A stretch of DNA of 64,000 nucleotides, from contig NZ_MBQD01000026.1 in the NCBI RefSeq assembly GCF_001693815.1, positions 62,001-126,000 of the forward strand. The letters are read 5' to 3'. Shown one piece after another: positions 1 through 8,528 of the stretch (positions are counted from its first letter, which is position 1; each line of letters starts with the position of its first letter). Made by a program: the position numbers and the translations under genes. The DNA is from Tessaracoccus lapidicaptus (lineage in GTDB: Bacteria; Actinomycetota; Actinomycetes; Propionibacteriales; Propionibacteriaceae). The notes under the pieces are model-generated. The model was not told the DNA's origin. It searched no databases and was given only the letters and a program-made list of their open reading frames with translations.

Positions 1-1
1 C

Positions 2-796
2 TCCGCCATCGCCGACGACATCGACCTGGCCGGGTATCTCGCGACCATGGAGAACGGGCTGAGCTTCGGCCCGCTGGAGGGCCGCCGCGGCGTCGGGACC
101 TTCGGCGGCTCCGAGGACCATACGGCGATGCTGTGCTGCCGGGAGGGCCGGCTCAGTGAGTTCGCCTTCTGTCCCATCGTCGAGCGAGGCTCGGTCCCGA
201 TGCCCGAGGGCTGGTCGTTCGTCGTCGCGGTATCGGGCGTCCTGGCCGAGAAGACCGGGGCGGCGCTGGAGGCCTACAACGAGGCCTCGGCACTCGCCCG
301 GGAGATCGTCGACGAGTGGAACGACGTCATGGGCCGCTCGGACGCCACGCTGGCCGACGCCCTCGCCAGCGGGGAGGACGCGATGCTGGCGCTTGAGGCC
401 ATCACGGAACACGACGAGTGGTGGTCCGACCGGCTGCGCGCGTTCCTCACCGAGTCGACCGTCGCCATCCCGCGCGCCCTGGCCGCGCTGCGCTCGGGGG
501 ACGTCGCCGCTTTCGGGGCCGCCGCAGACCTGTCCCACCGCACCGCCGATGAAGCCCTCGGCAACCAGATCCCCGAGACCAACCGGCTGCAGGCGCTGGC
601 CCGCGCCCTGGGCGCGCCCGCGGCGTCCGGGTTCGGCGCCGGCTTCGGCGGCTCAGTGTGGGCCATGGCCCCGACCGCGGACGCCGACGGCTTCGCCGCC
701 GAGTGGCTCGCCCGCTACCTGGCCGAGTTCCCTGACGCCGCCGCACGGGCGACGACGCTGGTCACACGACCCGGTCCGCCGGCCCACCGGGTCTGA
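2..796 (+). CDS. GHMP-family sugar kinase, galactokinase-like (5' truncated)
   Basis: The frame is open from the left edge, so the N-terminal part, including the first GHMP motif, lies outside the window; about 264 residues remain. A Gly-rich ATP/Mg segment (GTFGGSEDH, fragment residues about 32-40) and a C-terminal GHMP motif 3 (GFGAGFGGSVWAM, about 210-222) are visible, the latter very close to galactokinases. Such enzymes phosphorylate C1 of galactose or a related sugar in the cytosol. Motif 2 differs from the usual GalK pattern, so another GHMP sugar kinase is possible. The stop lies 15 bp before the next gene, suggesting cotranscription. Confidence 0.7.
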   Translation, partial: SAIADDIDLAGYLATMENGLSFGPLEGRRGVGTFGGSEDHTAMLCCREGRLSEFAFCPIVERGSVPMPEGWSFVVAVSGVLAEKTGAALEAYNEASALAREIVDEWNDVMGRSDATLADALASGEDAMLALEAITEHDEWWSDRLRAFLTESTVAIPRALAALRSGDVAAFGAAADLSHRTADEALGNQIPETNRLQALARALGAPAASGFGAGFGGSVWAMAPTADADGFAAEWLARYLAEFPDAAARATTLVTRPGPPAHRV

Positions 797-811
797 TCGA
801 GCGGAAGCGGC

Positions 812-1627
812 ATGGGGTCCCCGACGATGCGCGCGGCGCGCCTGGCCTCGGAACTCCGCCGCGCCCGGCACGCGGCGGGCGACTGGACGGTCGCGGCGCG
901 GGACATGGCCGCGGCCCTCTGGTCGCGCCGTCGCTGGCACCCCGAGTCCGCGAGCGACCCGGGACCGGCGTGCGCCGACATCACCGTCGTGCTGCTGCCC
1001 GGCATCCTCGAGCCGTGGAGCTACCTGGCGCCGCTCGCGCGCTGGCTCGGGCGGCGGGGGCACCGGGTCGAGTTCGTGGAGACCCTCGGGTGGAACGACG
1101 CCGACCTGGAACAGTCCGCCGAGCGCTGCCTCGGCGTGTTGCGGGAGCGTGGGCTGCGACGGGTGGTTCTGGTCGCGCACTCCAAGGGTGGGCTGATCGG
1201 GAAGGCGGTCCTGCTGCGTCAGGGCGACGAGGACCTGGCCGTCGGGCTGGTCGCGGTGGCGACCCCGTTCGGCGGCTCGAGCGTCGGCCGTCGGCTGCAC
1301 CGCCTCGTGGCCCGCTCGCCGCTGGGCCTCTTTTCACCGGGGAACGCGGTCTTGGGCGGGCTGGCGGCCGAGTTGGCGGTCAACGCGCGCATCGTGTCAC
1401 TGGCCCCGGCCTGGGACCAGGTGATCCCCGACGGCTCGCACCTGACCGGCGCCACCAACGTCGACCTCGCCGTCGGCGGCCACTTCCGGCCGCTGCGCGA
1501 CGAGGCGGTATGGCGCCTCATCCACGAGCATGCGCACCGCCGGGCCGAGGACGCGCCCGAGGGACCTAGTCGATGTGGATGTCCTCGTAGCTGCGAGGAT
1601 CCTCGATCGGTTCGAGGTGGCCGATGA
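812..1627 (+). CDS. Alpha/beta hydrolase, lipase-like
   Basis: A 271-residue protein with an alpha/beta hydrolase core. HSKGG (residues 123-127) fits the nucleophile elbow with Ser124; Asp207 and His224 are suitably placed to complete a triad. The PGILEPWSYLAPL stretch near residue 63 is the usual oxyanion-side strand and loop. The first 45 residues are Arg/Ala-rich and look like an amphipathic lead rather than a signal peptide. Substrate unknown; triacylglycerol-lipase-like proteins and PGAP1-type esterases share this layout. It closely follows the sugar kinase. Its 3' end overlaps the convergent cation efflux gene by about 60 bp, so the last 20 residues, which are Cys/Arg-rich, may be non-conserved. 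Confidence 0.65.
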   Translation: MGSPTMRAARLASELRRARHAAGDWTVAARDMAAALWSRRRWHPESASDPGPACADITVVLLPGILEPWSYLAPLARWLGRRGHRVEFVETLGWNDADLEQSAERCLGVLRERGLRRVVLVAHSKGGLIGKAVLLRQGDEDLAVGLVAVATPFGGSSVGRRLHRLVARSPLGLFSPGNAVLGGLAAELAVNARIVSLAPAWDQVIPDGSHLTGATNVDLAVGGHFRPLRDEAVWRLIHEHAHRRAEDAPEGPSRCGCPRSCEDPRSVRGGR

Positions 1628-2477
1628 CGCGCAGCTCGGTGTACTCGCTGCGGATGAGGTCGATGAGGTCCTCCATCGCGTCGTGGCCGCGCTGCACGGA
1701 CCAGGCGCCCGGGACCAGCATATGGAACTCCATGAACGCGCGCGCCCCCGAGATGCGGGTGCGGAAGGCGTGGAAGTGCACCTCGTCGGATTCGTGGTCG
1801 GTGAGGATCTGCCGCAGCCGGGCGTTGTCCTCCTTCGGCAGGGACTCGTCCATGAGCCCCGAGGCCGACTCGGAGACGAACCGCCACCCGGTCCACAGGA
1901 TGTTGATGCCCACGAGGAGCGCGACGACGGGGTCCAGCCAGTTCCAGCCCGTGACGCCCACCAGCACCACGCCGACGACGACGCCCGCCGACGTGACGAG
2001 GTCGGTGAACAGGTGGTGGGCGTCCGCGCGCAGGGTGATGGAGTTGTAGCGGCGCCCCGCGCGCAGCAGCACCCAGGCGACGGCGCCGTTGACGAGCGCC
2101 GCGACGACCGAGATGACCAGGCCGATGCCGATCTCCTCCAGCGGCCGCGGCACGATGAGGCGTTCTATGGCGAAGCCGACGATGGCCGCGGCGGCCACGA
2201 AGATCATCACGCCCTCGATGGCAGACGAGAAGTACTCGGCCTTGGAGTGGCCGAAGTGGTGATTCTTGTCAGCCGGGCGGGCCGCCACCCGCAGCGCGAA
2301 CAGCGCCACCACGGCCGCGATGAGGTTGACCACCGATTCGGCCGCGTCGGACAGCAGGCCGACCGACCCGGTCACCCACCAGGCGGCCGTCTTCAGCGCG
2401 ATGGTCGCCAGCGCGGCCGCGATGGAGAGCCAGGCGAACTTCGTCAGATCGACGCGGGGCTGGGACATGGACTCCAT
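1566..2477 (-). CDS. Cation diffusion facilitator family transporter
   Basis: A 303-residue CDF protein with about six membrane segments over residues 1-215 and a soluble C-terminal ferredoxin-like domain (about 215-303). The paired acidic metal sites of TM2 (LLSDAAES) and TM5 (ADAHHLFTD) are present, as is HHFGHSKAEY in the TM2-TM3 loop, typical of the FieF/CzcD group. It exports divalent metal (Zn, Fe, Mn or Co) in exchange for protons; the metal cannot be read from sequence. A second in-frame ATG lies 9 bp downstream at 2468 and could be the true start. Convergent with the hydrolase before it. Confidence 0.9.
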   Translation of the reverse strand: MESMSQPRVDLTKFAWLSIAAALATIALKTAAWWVTGSVGLLSDAAESVVNLIAAVVALFALRVAARPADKNHHFGHSKAEYFSSAIEGVMIFVAAAAIVGFAIERLIVPRPLEEIGIGLVISVVAALVNGAVAWVLLRAGRRYNSITLRADAHHLFTDLVTSAGVVVGVVLVGVTGWNWLDPVVALLVGINILWTGWRFVSESASGLMDESLPKEDNARLRQILTDHESDEVHFHAFRTRISGARAFMEFHMLVPGAWSVQRGHDAMEDLIDLIRSEYTELRVIGHLEPIEDPRSYEDIHID

Positions 2478-2511
2478 TGTGCCTGTCCCCCGCCCCGGCG
2501 GCCAATCCGAC

Positions 2512-3456
2512 TCAGCGCGCCATGAGGTTGGTGATGTCCCCGCCCTCGCGCAGCGCTGCGACGTTCGCCTCGATGAGGCGCTCGGCGCGCTGCGGCCGCC
2601 CGCTGGCGACGTGCGGGGTGATGATCACCGACGGCTCGTCCCACAGCGGTGACGACTCGGGCAGCGGCTCGACCGCCGTGACGTCGAGGGCGGCGCCGGC
2701 CACGTGGCCGGACCGCAGCGCCGCCAGCAACGCGTCCTCGTCCACCGTGGTCCCACGCCCCACGTTGACGACCAGCGCCGACGGCTTGAGCTGCTTGAGC
2801 CGCTTGGCGTTGAGGGCGGCGTGGGTCGACTCGTCGCGGGGCAGGATCATGATGAGGACGTCGGTGCGGCCCAGCACTTCGGGCAGCGAGTCCTCGGCGA
2901 CGACGTCGAAGCCGTGCCGTGGCCCGGCCGAGCGGGCGACGCCGGTGACCCAGGCGCCCATGCCGCGCAGCAGCGGAGCGAGCCGCGACGCGATGGACCC
3001 GAACCCCCACACCGTCACCTGGGCGCCCTCCAGCGAGATGACGCGCCCGTCGTGCGCGCGCTCCAGCATGGCGCCGCCCAGGACCGCGTCCCACGCGTGC
3101 TCGCGCTGCCGCCGCATCGCGAGCGGGAGCATGCGCACCAGCGCCAGCGTCAGCGCCAGCGCGTGCTCGGCGACCGGGCCGTCGTGCAGGCCCACGCCGC
3201 TGGCCAGCGCCACGTCCGGCGCGAATCCGGCGGCTCGGAGGATGTCGGGGCCGGCGAGGAGGCCCTGCACGAGCCTCAGGTGGCGCATGCGGCGCGCCGC
3301 GTCGGTGAGGACGTCGAGCGGCTGGCCCCACACGACGAGCACCTCGGCGTCGACGTGCTCCTCGGGCACCGGCTCCCCCGCCGCGATGACGACGACGTCG
3401 GCGTCGTCGATGTGCGGCAGCGCTCCGCGGTAGGCATCGGGAACAAGGATCTTCAT
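2512..3456 (-). CDS. D-isomer specific 2-hydroxyacid dehydrogenase
   Basis: A 314-residue NAD(P)-dependent dehydrogenase. The Rossmann motif GFGSIASRLAPLL is degenerate at its third glycine (GxGxxA). The catalytic Arg lies in VNVGRGTTVDEDAL, the Glu in the VEPLPESSPL stretch and the His in TPHVAS, the three diagnostic residues of the family. Substrate is unassigned: the group includes phosphoglycerate, glyoxylate/hydroxypyruvate and lactate dehydrogenases. The short length without an ACT domain argues against a SerA-type regulated enzyme. It is divergent from glyQS across 86 bp. Confidence 0.88.
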   Translation of the reverse strand: MKILVPDAYRGALPHIDDADVVVIAAGEPVPEEHVDAEVLVVWGQPLDVLTDAARRMRHLRLVQGLLAGPDILRAAGFAPDVALASGVGLHDGPVAEHALALTLALVRMLPLAMRRQREHAWDAVLGGAMLERAHDGRVISLEGAQVTVWGFGSIASRLAPLLRGMGAWVTGVARSAGPRHGFDVVAEDSLPEVLGRTDVLIMILPRDESTHAALNAKRLKQLKPSALVVNVGRGTTVDEDALLAALRSGHVAGAALDVTAVEPLPESSPLWDEPSVIITPHVASGRPQRAERLIEANVAALREGGDITNLMAR

Positions 3457-3530
3457 GGCTGTGGTTGACCTCCATCGGCGGGTGACCCCAGCATGGCACA
3501 GGGCGGTGGCCCCGCACGGCCGCGACTCGG

Positions 3531-3536
3531 TACCCT
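3531..3536 (+). promoter_or_regulatory. -10 box TACCCT for leaderless glyQS
   Basis: TACCCT is followed by 6 bases and then the GTG at 3543, the same geometry seen ahead of many genes here. It supports the GTG start over the ATG at 3552, although AGGGG at 3539-3543 could also serve as a ribosome site for that ATG. Confidence 0.5.
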
Positions 3537-3542
3537 GCAGGG

Positions 3543-6500
3543 GTGCTGACGATGCAAGACGCCCTCCGCCGCCTCTCCGACTACTGGACCTCGAAGGGGT
3601 GCCTGACGTGGCAGCCCTTCAACACGGAGGTCGGCGCGGGGACGATGAACCCCGCCACGGTGCTGCGCGTCCTGGGCCCTGAGCCGTGGGACGTGGCCTA
3701 CGTCGAGCCGTCGGTGCGCCCGGACGACTCCCGCTACGGCGAGAACCCGAACCGGCTGCAGATGCACACGCAGTTCCAGGTCATCCTCAAGCCCGAGCCG
3801 GGCGACCCGCAGGAGCTGTACCTCGGCTCCCTCGAGGCGCTGGGCATCGACCTGGCCAAACACGACGTGCGCTTCGTCGAGGACAACTGGGCGCAGCCCG
3901 CCATCGGCGCGTGGGGCCTGGGGTGGGAGGTGTGGCTCGACGGGATGGAGATCACGCAGTTCACCTACTTCCAGCAGGTGGGCGGCCAGAACCTCGACCC
4001 GATCCCGGTGGAGCTGACCTACGGCGTCGAGCGCATCCTCATGGCCCAGCAGGGCGTCACGCACTTCAAGGACATCGTCTACTCCGTCGCCTCCGACGGC
4101 CGGCCCGTCACGTACGGCGAGGCCTTCGGCCAGCAGGAGTACGAGATGAGCCGCTACTACCTCGACGACGCCGACGTCGAGGCCAACCGGCGGCTGTACG
4201 AGACCTATGTCGCGGAGGCGACGCGCATGGTCGAGGCCCGGCTCCCGGTGCCCGCGCACGGCTACATCCTCAAGTCCAGCCACGCCTTCAACGTGCTCGA
4301 CGCGCGCGGCGCCATCTCCACCACCGAGCGGGCGAAGGCGTTCGCGACGATGCGCCGCCTCATGCGCGACACCGCGGCCCTGTGGATCGAGCGCCGCGAG
4401 GAGCTGGGCTTCCCGCTGCTGCGCGAGCCGAAGGCCGTCGAGCCCGCCGCCGAGGAGTCCGTGGATCGGGCCGCGCTGGGCGACGCGCCGCGCACGCTGG
4501 CGTTCGAGATCGGCGTCGAGGAACTGCCGCCGCACGTGGTGCCGCAGACGGTCGACGCGGTGCGCGAGGCACTCACCGCGAAGCTCGCCGCCACCCGCCT
4601 GGAGTACGGCGCCATCACCGTCGACGGCACGCCGCGCCGCATCGTCGCGGTGGTCGAGGGCCTCGCCGCATCGGAGCCGGACGCCGAGCAGCTGCGCAAG
4701 GGCCCGAAGTGGGCCGCCGCGTTCGACGCCGACGGCAAGCCCACCAAGGCGCTCGAGGGCTTCATGCGGGGCCAGGGCGTCGACGCGTCGCAGGTGGTCA
4801 AGGCCGAGATCGGCGGGCAGGAGCACGCCGCCGTCGCCGCGACCGTGGCCGGGCGCCACGTGCTCGACGTCGCGGGCCAGGCCATCGCGGACATCGTCGG
4901 CGGGCTGCGCGCGGAGAAGAACATGCGCTGGAACGACGCGTCGCTGTCGTTCTCGCGGGCCATCCGCTGGCTGGTCGCGCTGTGGGGCGAGGCCGTCGTC
5001 CCCGTGTCCGTGTCCGGGCTCACGGCCGGGCGCCGCACCTACCTGCAGCGCCCCGTCGGGGACCAGGCCACGTCCGGGGTCCGCCCCGACGGCGCCCGCG
5101 TCGGCTGGGTCCATGTGGCGTCCGCGGACGAGCTGACCCGCACCATCGCGGACGGTGCCATCACGCTGTCTACCGCGGAGCGCCGCGCGTCGGTCGTCGC
5201 GCAGGCCGAGGCGCTGGCCGCCGGGGTGGGCGGCACGGTCGACGTCGAGGCCGACGCGGCCGTCGTCGACGAGATCACCAACCTCGTCGAGGACCCCCGC
5301 GGCGTGCTGGGCCACTTCGACGAGCGCTACCTCGACCTGCCGGCCAGGATCCTCACCACCGTCATGCGCAAGCACCAGCGCTACCTGCCGGTCTACCGCG
5401 ACGGCGCCCTGGCGCCGCACTTCGTCACCATGGCCAACGGGCTGTGCGATGACGATACGGTGCGGGCGGGCAACGAGTCCGTCATCCGCGCCCGCTACGA
5501 GGACGCGCTGTTCTTCTGGAACGCGGACCTGACGGCCGACGACGTCGAGTCGTTCGTGCCGGGGCTGGACCAGCTGACCTTCGAGGACCGGCTGGGCTCG
5601 GTGGGCATGCGCGCACGACGGATCGCCGACGTCGCGGCCCGCCTGGCCGACCGCGTGGGCCTCGCGGGCGACGAGCGTGCGACGCTGGAGCGGGCCGGCC
5701 GCCTGGCCAAGTTCGACCTCGCCACGCAGATGGTCGTGGAGATGAGCTCGCTGGCCGGGTTCATCGCCCGCGAGTACGCCGTCCGCAAGGGCGAGACGCA
5801 AGCGGTGGCGGACGCGCTGTTCGAAATGGAGCAGCCGCACACGTCGGCCGACCCGGTGCCCGCGTCGACCCCTGGCGCCCTGCTGGCCCTGGGCGACCGC
5901 TTCGACCTGCTGGCCGCGATGTTCGCGCTCGGCGCCAAGCCCACCGGATCGTCCGATCCGTTCGGCCTGCGCCGCGCCGCGCTGGGCGTGGTGCGGATCC
6001 TGCGCGAGTCCGCCGGCACGCCGCTGGAGACCCTCACCGTGCGGGCCGGCCTCGAGGATGCCGTGGCCCGGCTCGCCGAGCAGGGTGTCGCGGTCGCCGA
6101 GGACGCGGTCGACGCGGCGCTGGAGTTCACCGTCGGCCGGTTCGCGCAGCTGCTGCGCGACGAGGGCACGCCGGCGGAGCTGGTCGCGGCGATCCTGCCC
6201 GCTGCCGACGCCCCGGGCCGGGCCGCGCGCCTGCTGCGGGAGCTGGTGGCGGCCCGCGAGGACGGGCGGCTGCGTACGCTGGTGTCGACGCTGGTGCGGA
6301 TCGACCGGATCCTCCCGGCGGGCACCGCGGTCGGCTACGACGCGGCGCTGCTGACGGAGCCCGCCGAGGCGGAGTTGCGCGCGGCCGTGGAGGCGGTCGC
6401 GGCCGGCTCAGCCGACGAGTCGATCCCTGCCTTGCTGGACGCCACGGGTGACGTGGTGGCGGCGGCGGACCGGTTCTTCACCGACATCCTGGTCAACGCC

Positions 6501-6605
6501 GAGGACCAGGCGGTCCGGGCCGCGCGTCAGGGTCTGCTGGCGTCGGTCCTGTCGCTGGCGCCGTCGGGGATCGACTGGAGGGCCTTGGACATCGCCCTCG
6601 GGTGA
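3543..6605 (+). CDS. glyQS: Glycyl-tRNA synthetase, fused alpha and beta chains
   Basis: One 1020-residue chain. Residues 1-300 match the bacterial GlyRS alpha (catalytic) chain, with EVGAGTMNPAT, RYGENPNRLQ, QFQVILKP and WEVWLDGMEITQFTYF. From about residue 319 (LAFEIGVEELPPHVV) to the end it matches the beta chain, which handles tRNA recognition. The total equals the usual alpha (about 300) plus beta (about 690) lengths, and no frameshift is needed, so this is a natural fusion. It charges tRNA-Gly. Most well-known actinobacteria instead carry the unrelated single-chain alpha2 GlyRS, so this form is unusual for the group. The GTG start gives MLTMQDAL, matching common GlyQ N-termini. Confidence 0.95.
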   Translation: MLTMQDALRRLSDYWTSKGCLTWQPFNTEVGAGTMNPATVLRVLGPEPWDVAYVEPSVRPDDSRYGENPNRLQMHTQFQVILKPEPGDPQELYLGSLEALGIDLAKHDVRFVEDNWAQPAIGAWGLGWEVWLDGMEITQFTYFQQVGGQNLDPIPVELTYGVERILMAQQGVTHFKDIVYSVASDGRPVTYGEAFGQQEYEMSRYYLDDADVEANRRLYETYVAEATRMVEARLPVPAHGYILKSSHAFNVLDARGAISTTERAKAFATMRRLMRDTAALWIERREELGFPLLREPKAVEPAAEESVDRAALGDAPRTLAFEIGVEELPPHVVPQTVDAVREALTAKLAATRLEYGAITVDGTPRRIVAVVEGLAASEPDAEQLRKGPKWAAAFDADGKPTKALEGFMRGQGVDASQVVKAEIGGQEHAAVAATVAGRHVLDVAGQAIADIVGGLRAEKNMRWNDASLSFSRAIRWLVALWGEAVVPVSVSGLTAGRRTYLQRPVGDQATSGVRPDGARVGWVHVASADELTRTIADGAITLSTAERRASVVAQAEALAAGVGGTVDVEADAAVVDEITNLVEDPRGVLGHFDERYLDLPARILTTVMRKHQRYLPVYRDGALAPHFVTMANGLCDDDTVRAGNESVIRARYEDALFFWNADLTADDVESFVPGLDQLTFEDRLGSVGMRARRIADVAARLADRVGLAGDERATLERAGRLAKFDLATQMVVEMSSLAGFIAREYAVRKGETQAVADALFEMEQPHTSADPVPASTPGALLALGDRFDLLAAMFALGAKPTGSSDPFGLRRAALGVVRILRESAGTPLETLTVRAGLEDAVARLAEQGVAVAEDAVDAALEFTVGRFAQLLRDEGTPAELVAAILPAADAPGRAARLLRELVAAREDGRLRTLVSTLVRIDRILPAGTAVGYDAALLTEPAEAELRAAVEAVAAGSADESIPALLDATGDVVAAADRFFTDILVNAEDQAVRAARQGLLASVLSLAPSGIDWRALDIALG

Positions 6606-7148
6606 CGGGTCGTTCGCTCAGGTCGCGGCTGCCCGCCCGCTGAGGTCGCGCCTGCCTCGTTCGCTGAGGTCGCGGCGTCCCGTTCGCTGAGGTCGCGCCT
6701 GCCTCGTTCGCTGAGGTCGCGCCCGGTGCGCAGCACCCGGGCGAGTCTCGAAGCCGACGCCGCGGGCGTCGATCCCCCGACCCCATCGTTCGCTAAGGTC
6801 GGGGCGTCCCGTTCGCTGACGTCGCGCCCGGTGCGGAGCACCCGGGCGAGTCTCGAAGCCGACGCCACCCCGTTCGCTGAGGTCGCGCCCGGTGCGCAGC
6901 ACCCGGGCGAGCCTCGAAGCCGACGCCACCCCGCTCGCTGAGGTCGCGCCCGACGGCGGAGCCGTCCGGGCGAGCCTCGAAGCCGACGCCACCCCGCTCG
7001 CTGAGGTCGCGCCCGACGGCGGAGCCGTCCGGGCGAGTCTCGAAGCCGACGCCACCCCGCTCGCTGAGGTCGCGCCCGACGGCGGAGCCGTCCGGGCGAG
7101 TCTCGAAGCCGACGCCGCAGGCGTCGATCCCCCGACCCAATCAGCTCA
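6606..7148. repeat. Extragenic palindromic repeat array, left outer
   Basis: No gene. The array starts with about five copies of a 24-bp tandem unit (core GCTGAGGTCGCGCCTG), then about six units of 60-63 bp. Each unit holds the core GCTGAGGTCGCG, hairpin 1 (arms starting CGCCCG and ending CGGGCG) and the conserved GAGTCTCGAAG. Hairpin 1 has two alternative stems: GTGC/GCAC (at 6720-6743, 6825-6848 and 6886-6909) and ACGGC/GCCGT (6947-6972 and the next two units). Hairpin 2 (CGACGCC/GGCGTCG around a 3-base loop) closes two units at 6755-6771 and 7110-7126. Long open frames across it, such as one of 322 codons on the minus strand, are repeat artefacts. Confidence 0.9.
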
Positions 7149-7316
7149 AGGTGCGGGGAGCCGTGACCCGTCGCCCGGGCGGCCGTCGTGGTCCGGGGGC
7201 GTGCCGGTGAGGCGGCCCTGGCACGGGTCTGTCTAAGCGGGACGCCAGACGGGTGATCGTCGGGTTGGGCATCCCTGCGCGCGGCCGCCCCACCGTCTCG
7301 CCCCCTCGCGGGACAC
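7149..7316. repeat. Conserved block, left copy (inverted relative to 10198-10470)
   Basis: This is the reverse complement of most of 10198-10470, at an estimated 85-90% identity where they align. The left copy lacks about 105 bp present in the right. Two stems are visible: CGTGCC (7200-7205) with GGCACG (7220-7225), and GGGACGCC (7239-7246) with GGCATCCC (7268-7275). Both recur in the right copy. No coding frame is convincing. It may be a structured RNA or the core of a repeat element. Confidence 0.75.
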
Positions 7317-7510
7317 TCCCGTTCATTGAGGTCGCGCCTGCACCGTTCGCTGAGGTCGCGCCTGTCTCGCTCGCTGAGGTCGCGCCCGGTGCGAAGCACC
7401 CGGGCGAGTCTCGAAGCCGACGCCACCCCGCTCGCTGAGGTCGCGCCCGACGGCGGAGCCGTTCGGGCGAGTCTCGAAGCCGATGCCGCAGGCATCGTTC
7501 ACTCAGACAC
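7317..7510. repeat. Extragenic palindromic repeat array, left inner
   Basis: Three tandem GAGGTCGCG cores, then hairpin 1 at about 7386-7409 (GTGC/GCAC stem, GAA loop) and about 7446-7471 (ACGGC/GCCGT stem), and hairpin 2 at 7481-7497. In that last hairpin both arms are altered (CGATGCC with GGCATCG instead of CGACGCC with GGCGTCG), so pairing is kept. It ends just downstream of the formate/nitrite transporter stop. Confidence 0.88.
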
Positions 7511-7547
7511 CACCCTCCGAGCGCTCCTCTTCGCGGTGGCCCGGCTC

Positions 7548-8378
7548 TCAGCGGCCGGCGTCGCGCTTCGGGCGGAAGACCAGCCAGTAGAACAACCCGA
7601 TCATCAGGCCGCCCCCGATGATGTTGCCCAGCGTCACCGGGACCAGGTTGGCCGTGAGGAACGTCCACCATCCCAGGTGCTCGACCCCGGCCGGCGCCAA
7701 CTCCGGCTGGATGAAGATGGCCAGCGGAACCAGGAACATGTTGGCGACCGAGTGCTCGAATCCCGTGGCGACGAACAGCGCCACTGGGCCGACGAGGGCC
7801 ATGATCTTGTCGGTGGTCGTCCGCCCGGAGAACGCCGCCCACACCGCCAGGCACACCAGCAGATTGCACGCGACGCCGAGCGCCAGTGCCTCAATGAAAG
7901 AGTGGTCGAGCTTATGGCTCGCGGCGGCCAGCACCACCTGGCCCCACGCACCGTCGGCGCTGTGCTGGACGCCACCGAGAACCATCAGCGCCACGATGGT
8001 CAGGGCTCCCGCTGCATTGCCGAGGTACACCAGACCCCAGTGCCGGAGGAGCTTCCACCAGGACAGATGCCCTGACGCTTTGAGCATCAGCGTCATCGTG
8101 GTGGACGTGAAGAGGTCCGCTCCGGTCAGGACGACCAGGATCAGTCCGACGCTGAACACCACGCCACCCAGCAACTTGGCAACGCCCCACGGGAGTGCCT
8201 CGGCGCCGACCTGCGTCGTCACATAGAACACGAAACCGAGCGCGATGTAGCCGCCGCCGGTCAGGGAGAGCAGCAGAGTGCGCGGGACAGTCGCTTGTGC
8301 TTTATAGAGCATGGTGTCCTGCACGAGCCTGGCCATCTCGGCGGGTGTCGCCATCGCAATCGTTCGTTCGTCGCTCAC
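7548..8378 (-). CDS. focA: Formate/nitrite transporter (FNT) family channel
   Basis: A 276-residue inner-membrane protein with six or more hydrophobic spans. FVFYVTTQVG in TM1, GADLFTST, NLLVCLAVW and GFEHSVANMF are FNT landmarks; the His of the last motif is the gating and protonation residue in FocA/NirC. FNT pentamers pass formate or nitrite; which one cannot be decided here. A role in nitrite handling with the nitrate reductase island 25 kb away is inference. GTG at 8378 is preferred because a TAGTTT box lies 8 bp upstream; TTG at 8411 and ATG at 8354 are alternatives. Flanked by palindromic repeats at its 3' end. Confidence 0.88.
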   Translation of the reverse strand: MSDERTIAMATPAEMARLVQDTMLYKAQATVPRTLLLSLTGGGYIALGFVFYVTTQVGAEALPWGVAKLLGGVVFSVGLILVVLTGADLFTSTTMTLMLKASGHLSWWKLLRHWGLVYLGNAAGALTIVALMVLGGVQHSADGAWGQVVLAAASHKLDHSFIEALALGVACNLLVCLAVWAAFSGRTTTDKIMALVGPVALFVATGFEHSVANMFLVPLAIFIQPELAPAGVEHLGWWTFLTANLVPVTLGNIIGGGLMIGLFYWLVFRPKRDAGR

Positions 8379-8386
8379 GCGTGGAG

Positions 8387-8392
8387 AAACTA
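8387..8392 (-). promoter_or_regulatory. -10 box TAGTTT ahead of the FNT gene
   Basis: TAGTTT on the minus strand ends 8 bases before the GTG at 8378, implying a transcript with almost no leader. Confidence 0.45.
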
Positions 8393-8528
8393 GTGACGCG
8401 TGTTCCGACAACGACCGGGGGCGGGGTCACCATGCGCGGGGCGGTAATGCTAGGGCGGTCGTAGAAGATCCTGGCATCGGGTCGACGGCGACGCGTTTTT
8501 GTCAGTGGCCTCCGTAAGAATAGTGCAC

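Noticed and set aside
6527-7495. A 322-codon minus-strand open frame rich in Arg, Ser and Leu
   Set aside because: It is built from the palindromic repeat units read in one frame; the protein is internally repetitive and matches no family.
8412-8528. A small gene in the gap between the FNT and HNH genes
   Set aside because: Only short frames without a ribosome site or family signal; the gap is explained by two divergent promoters.
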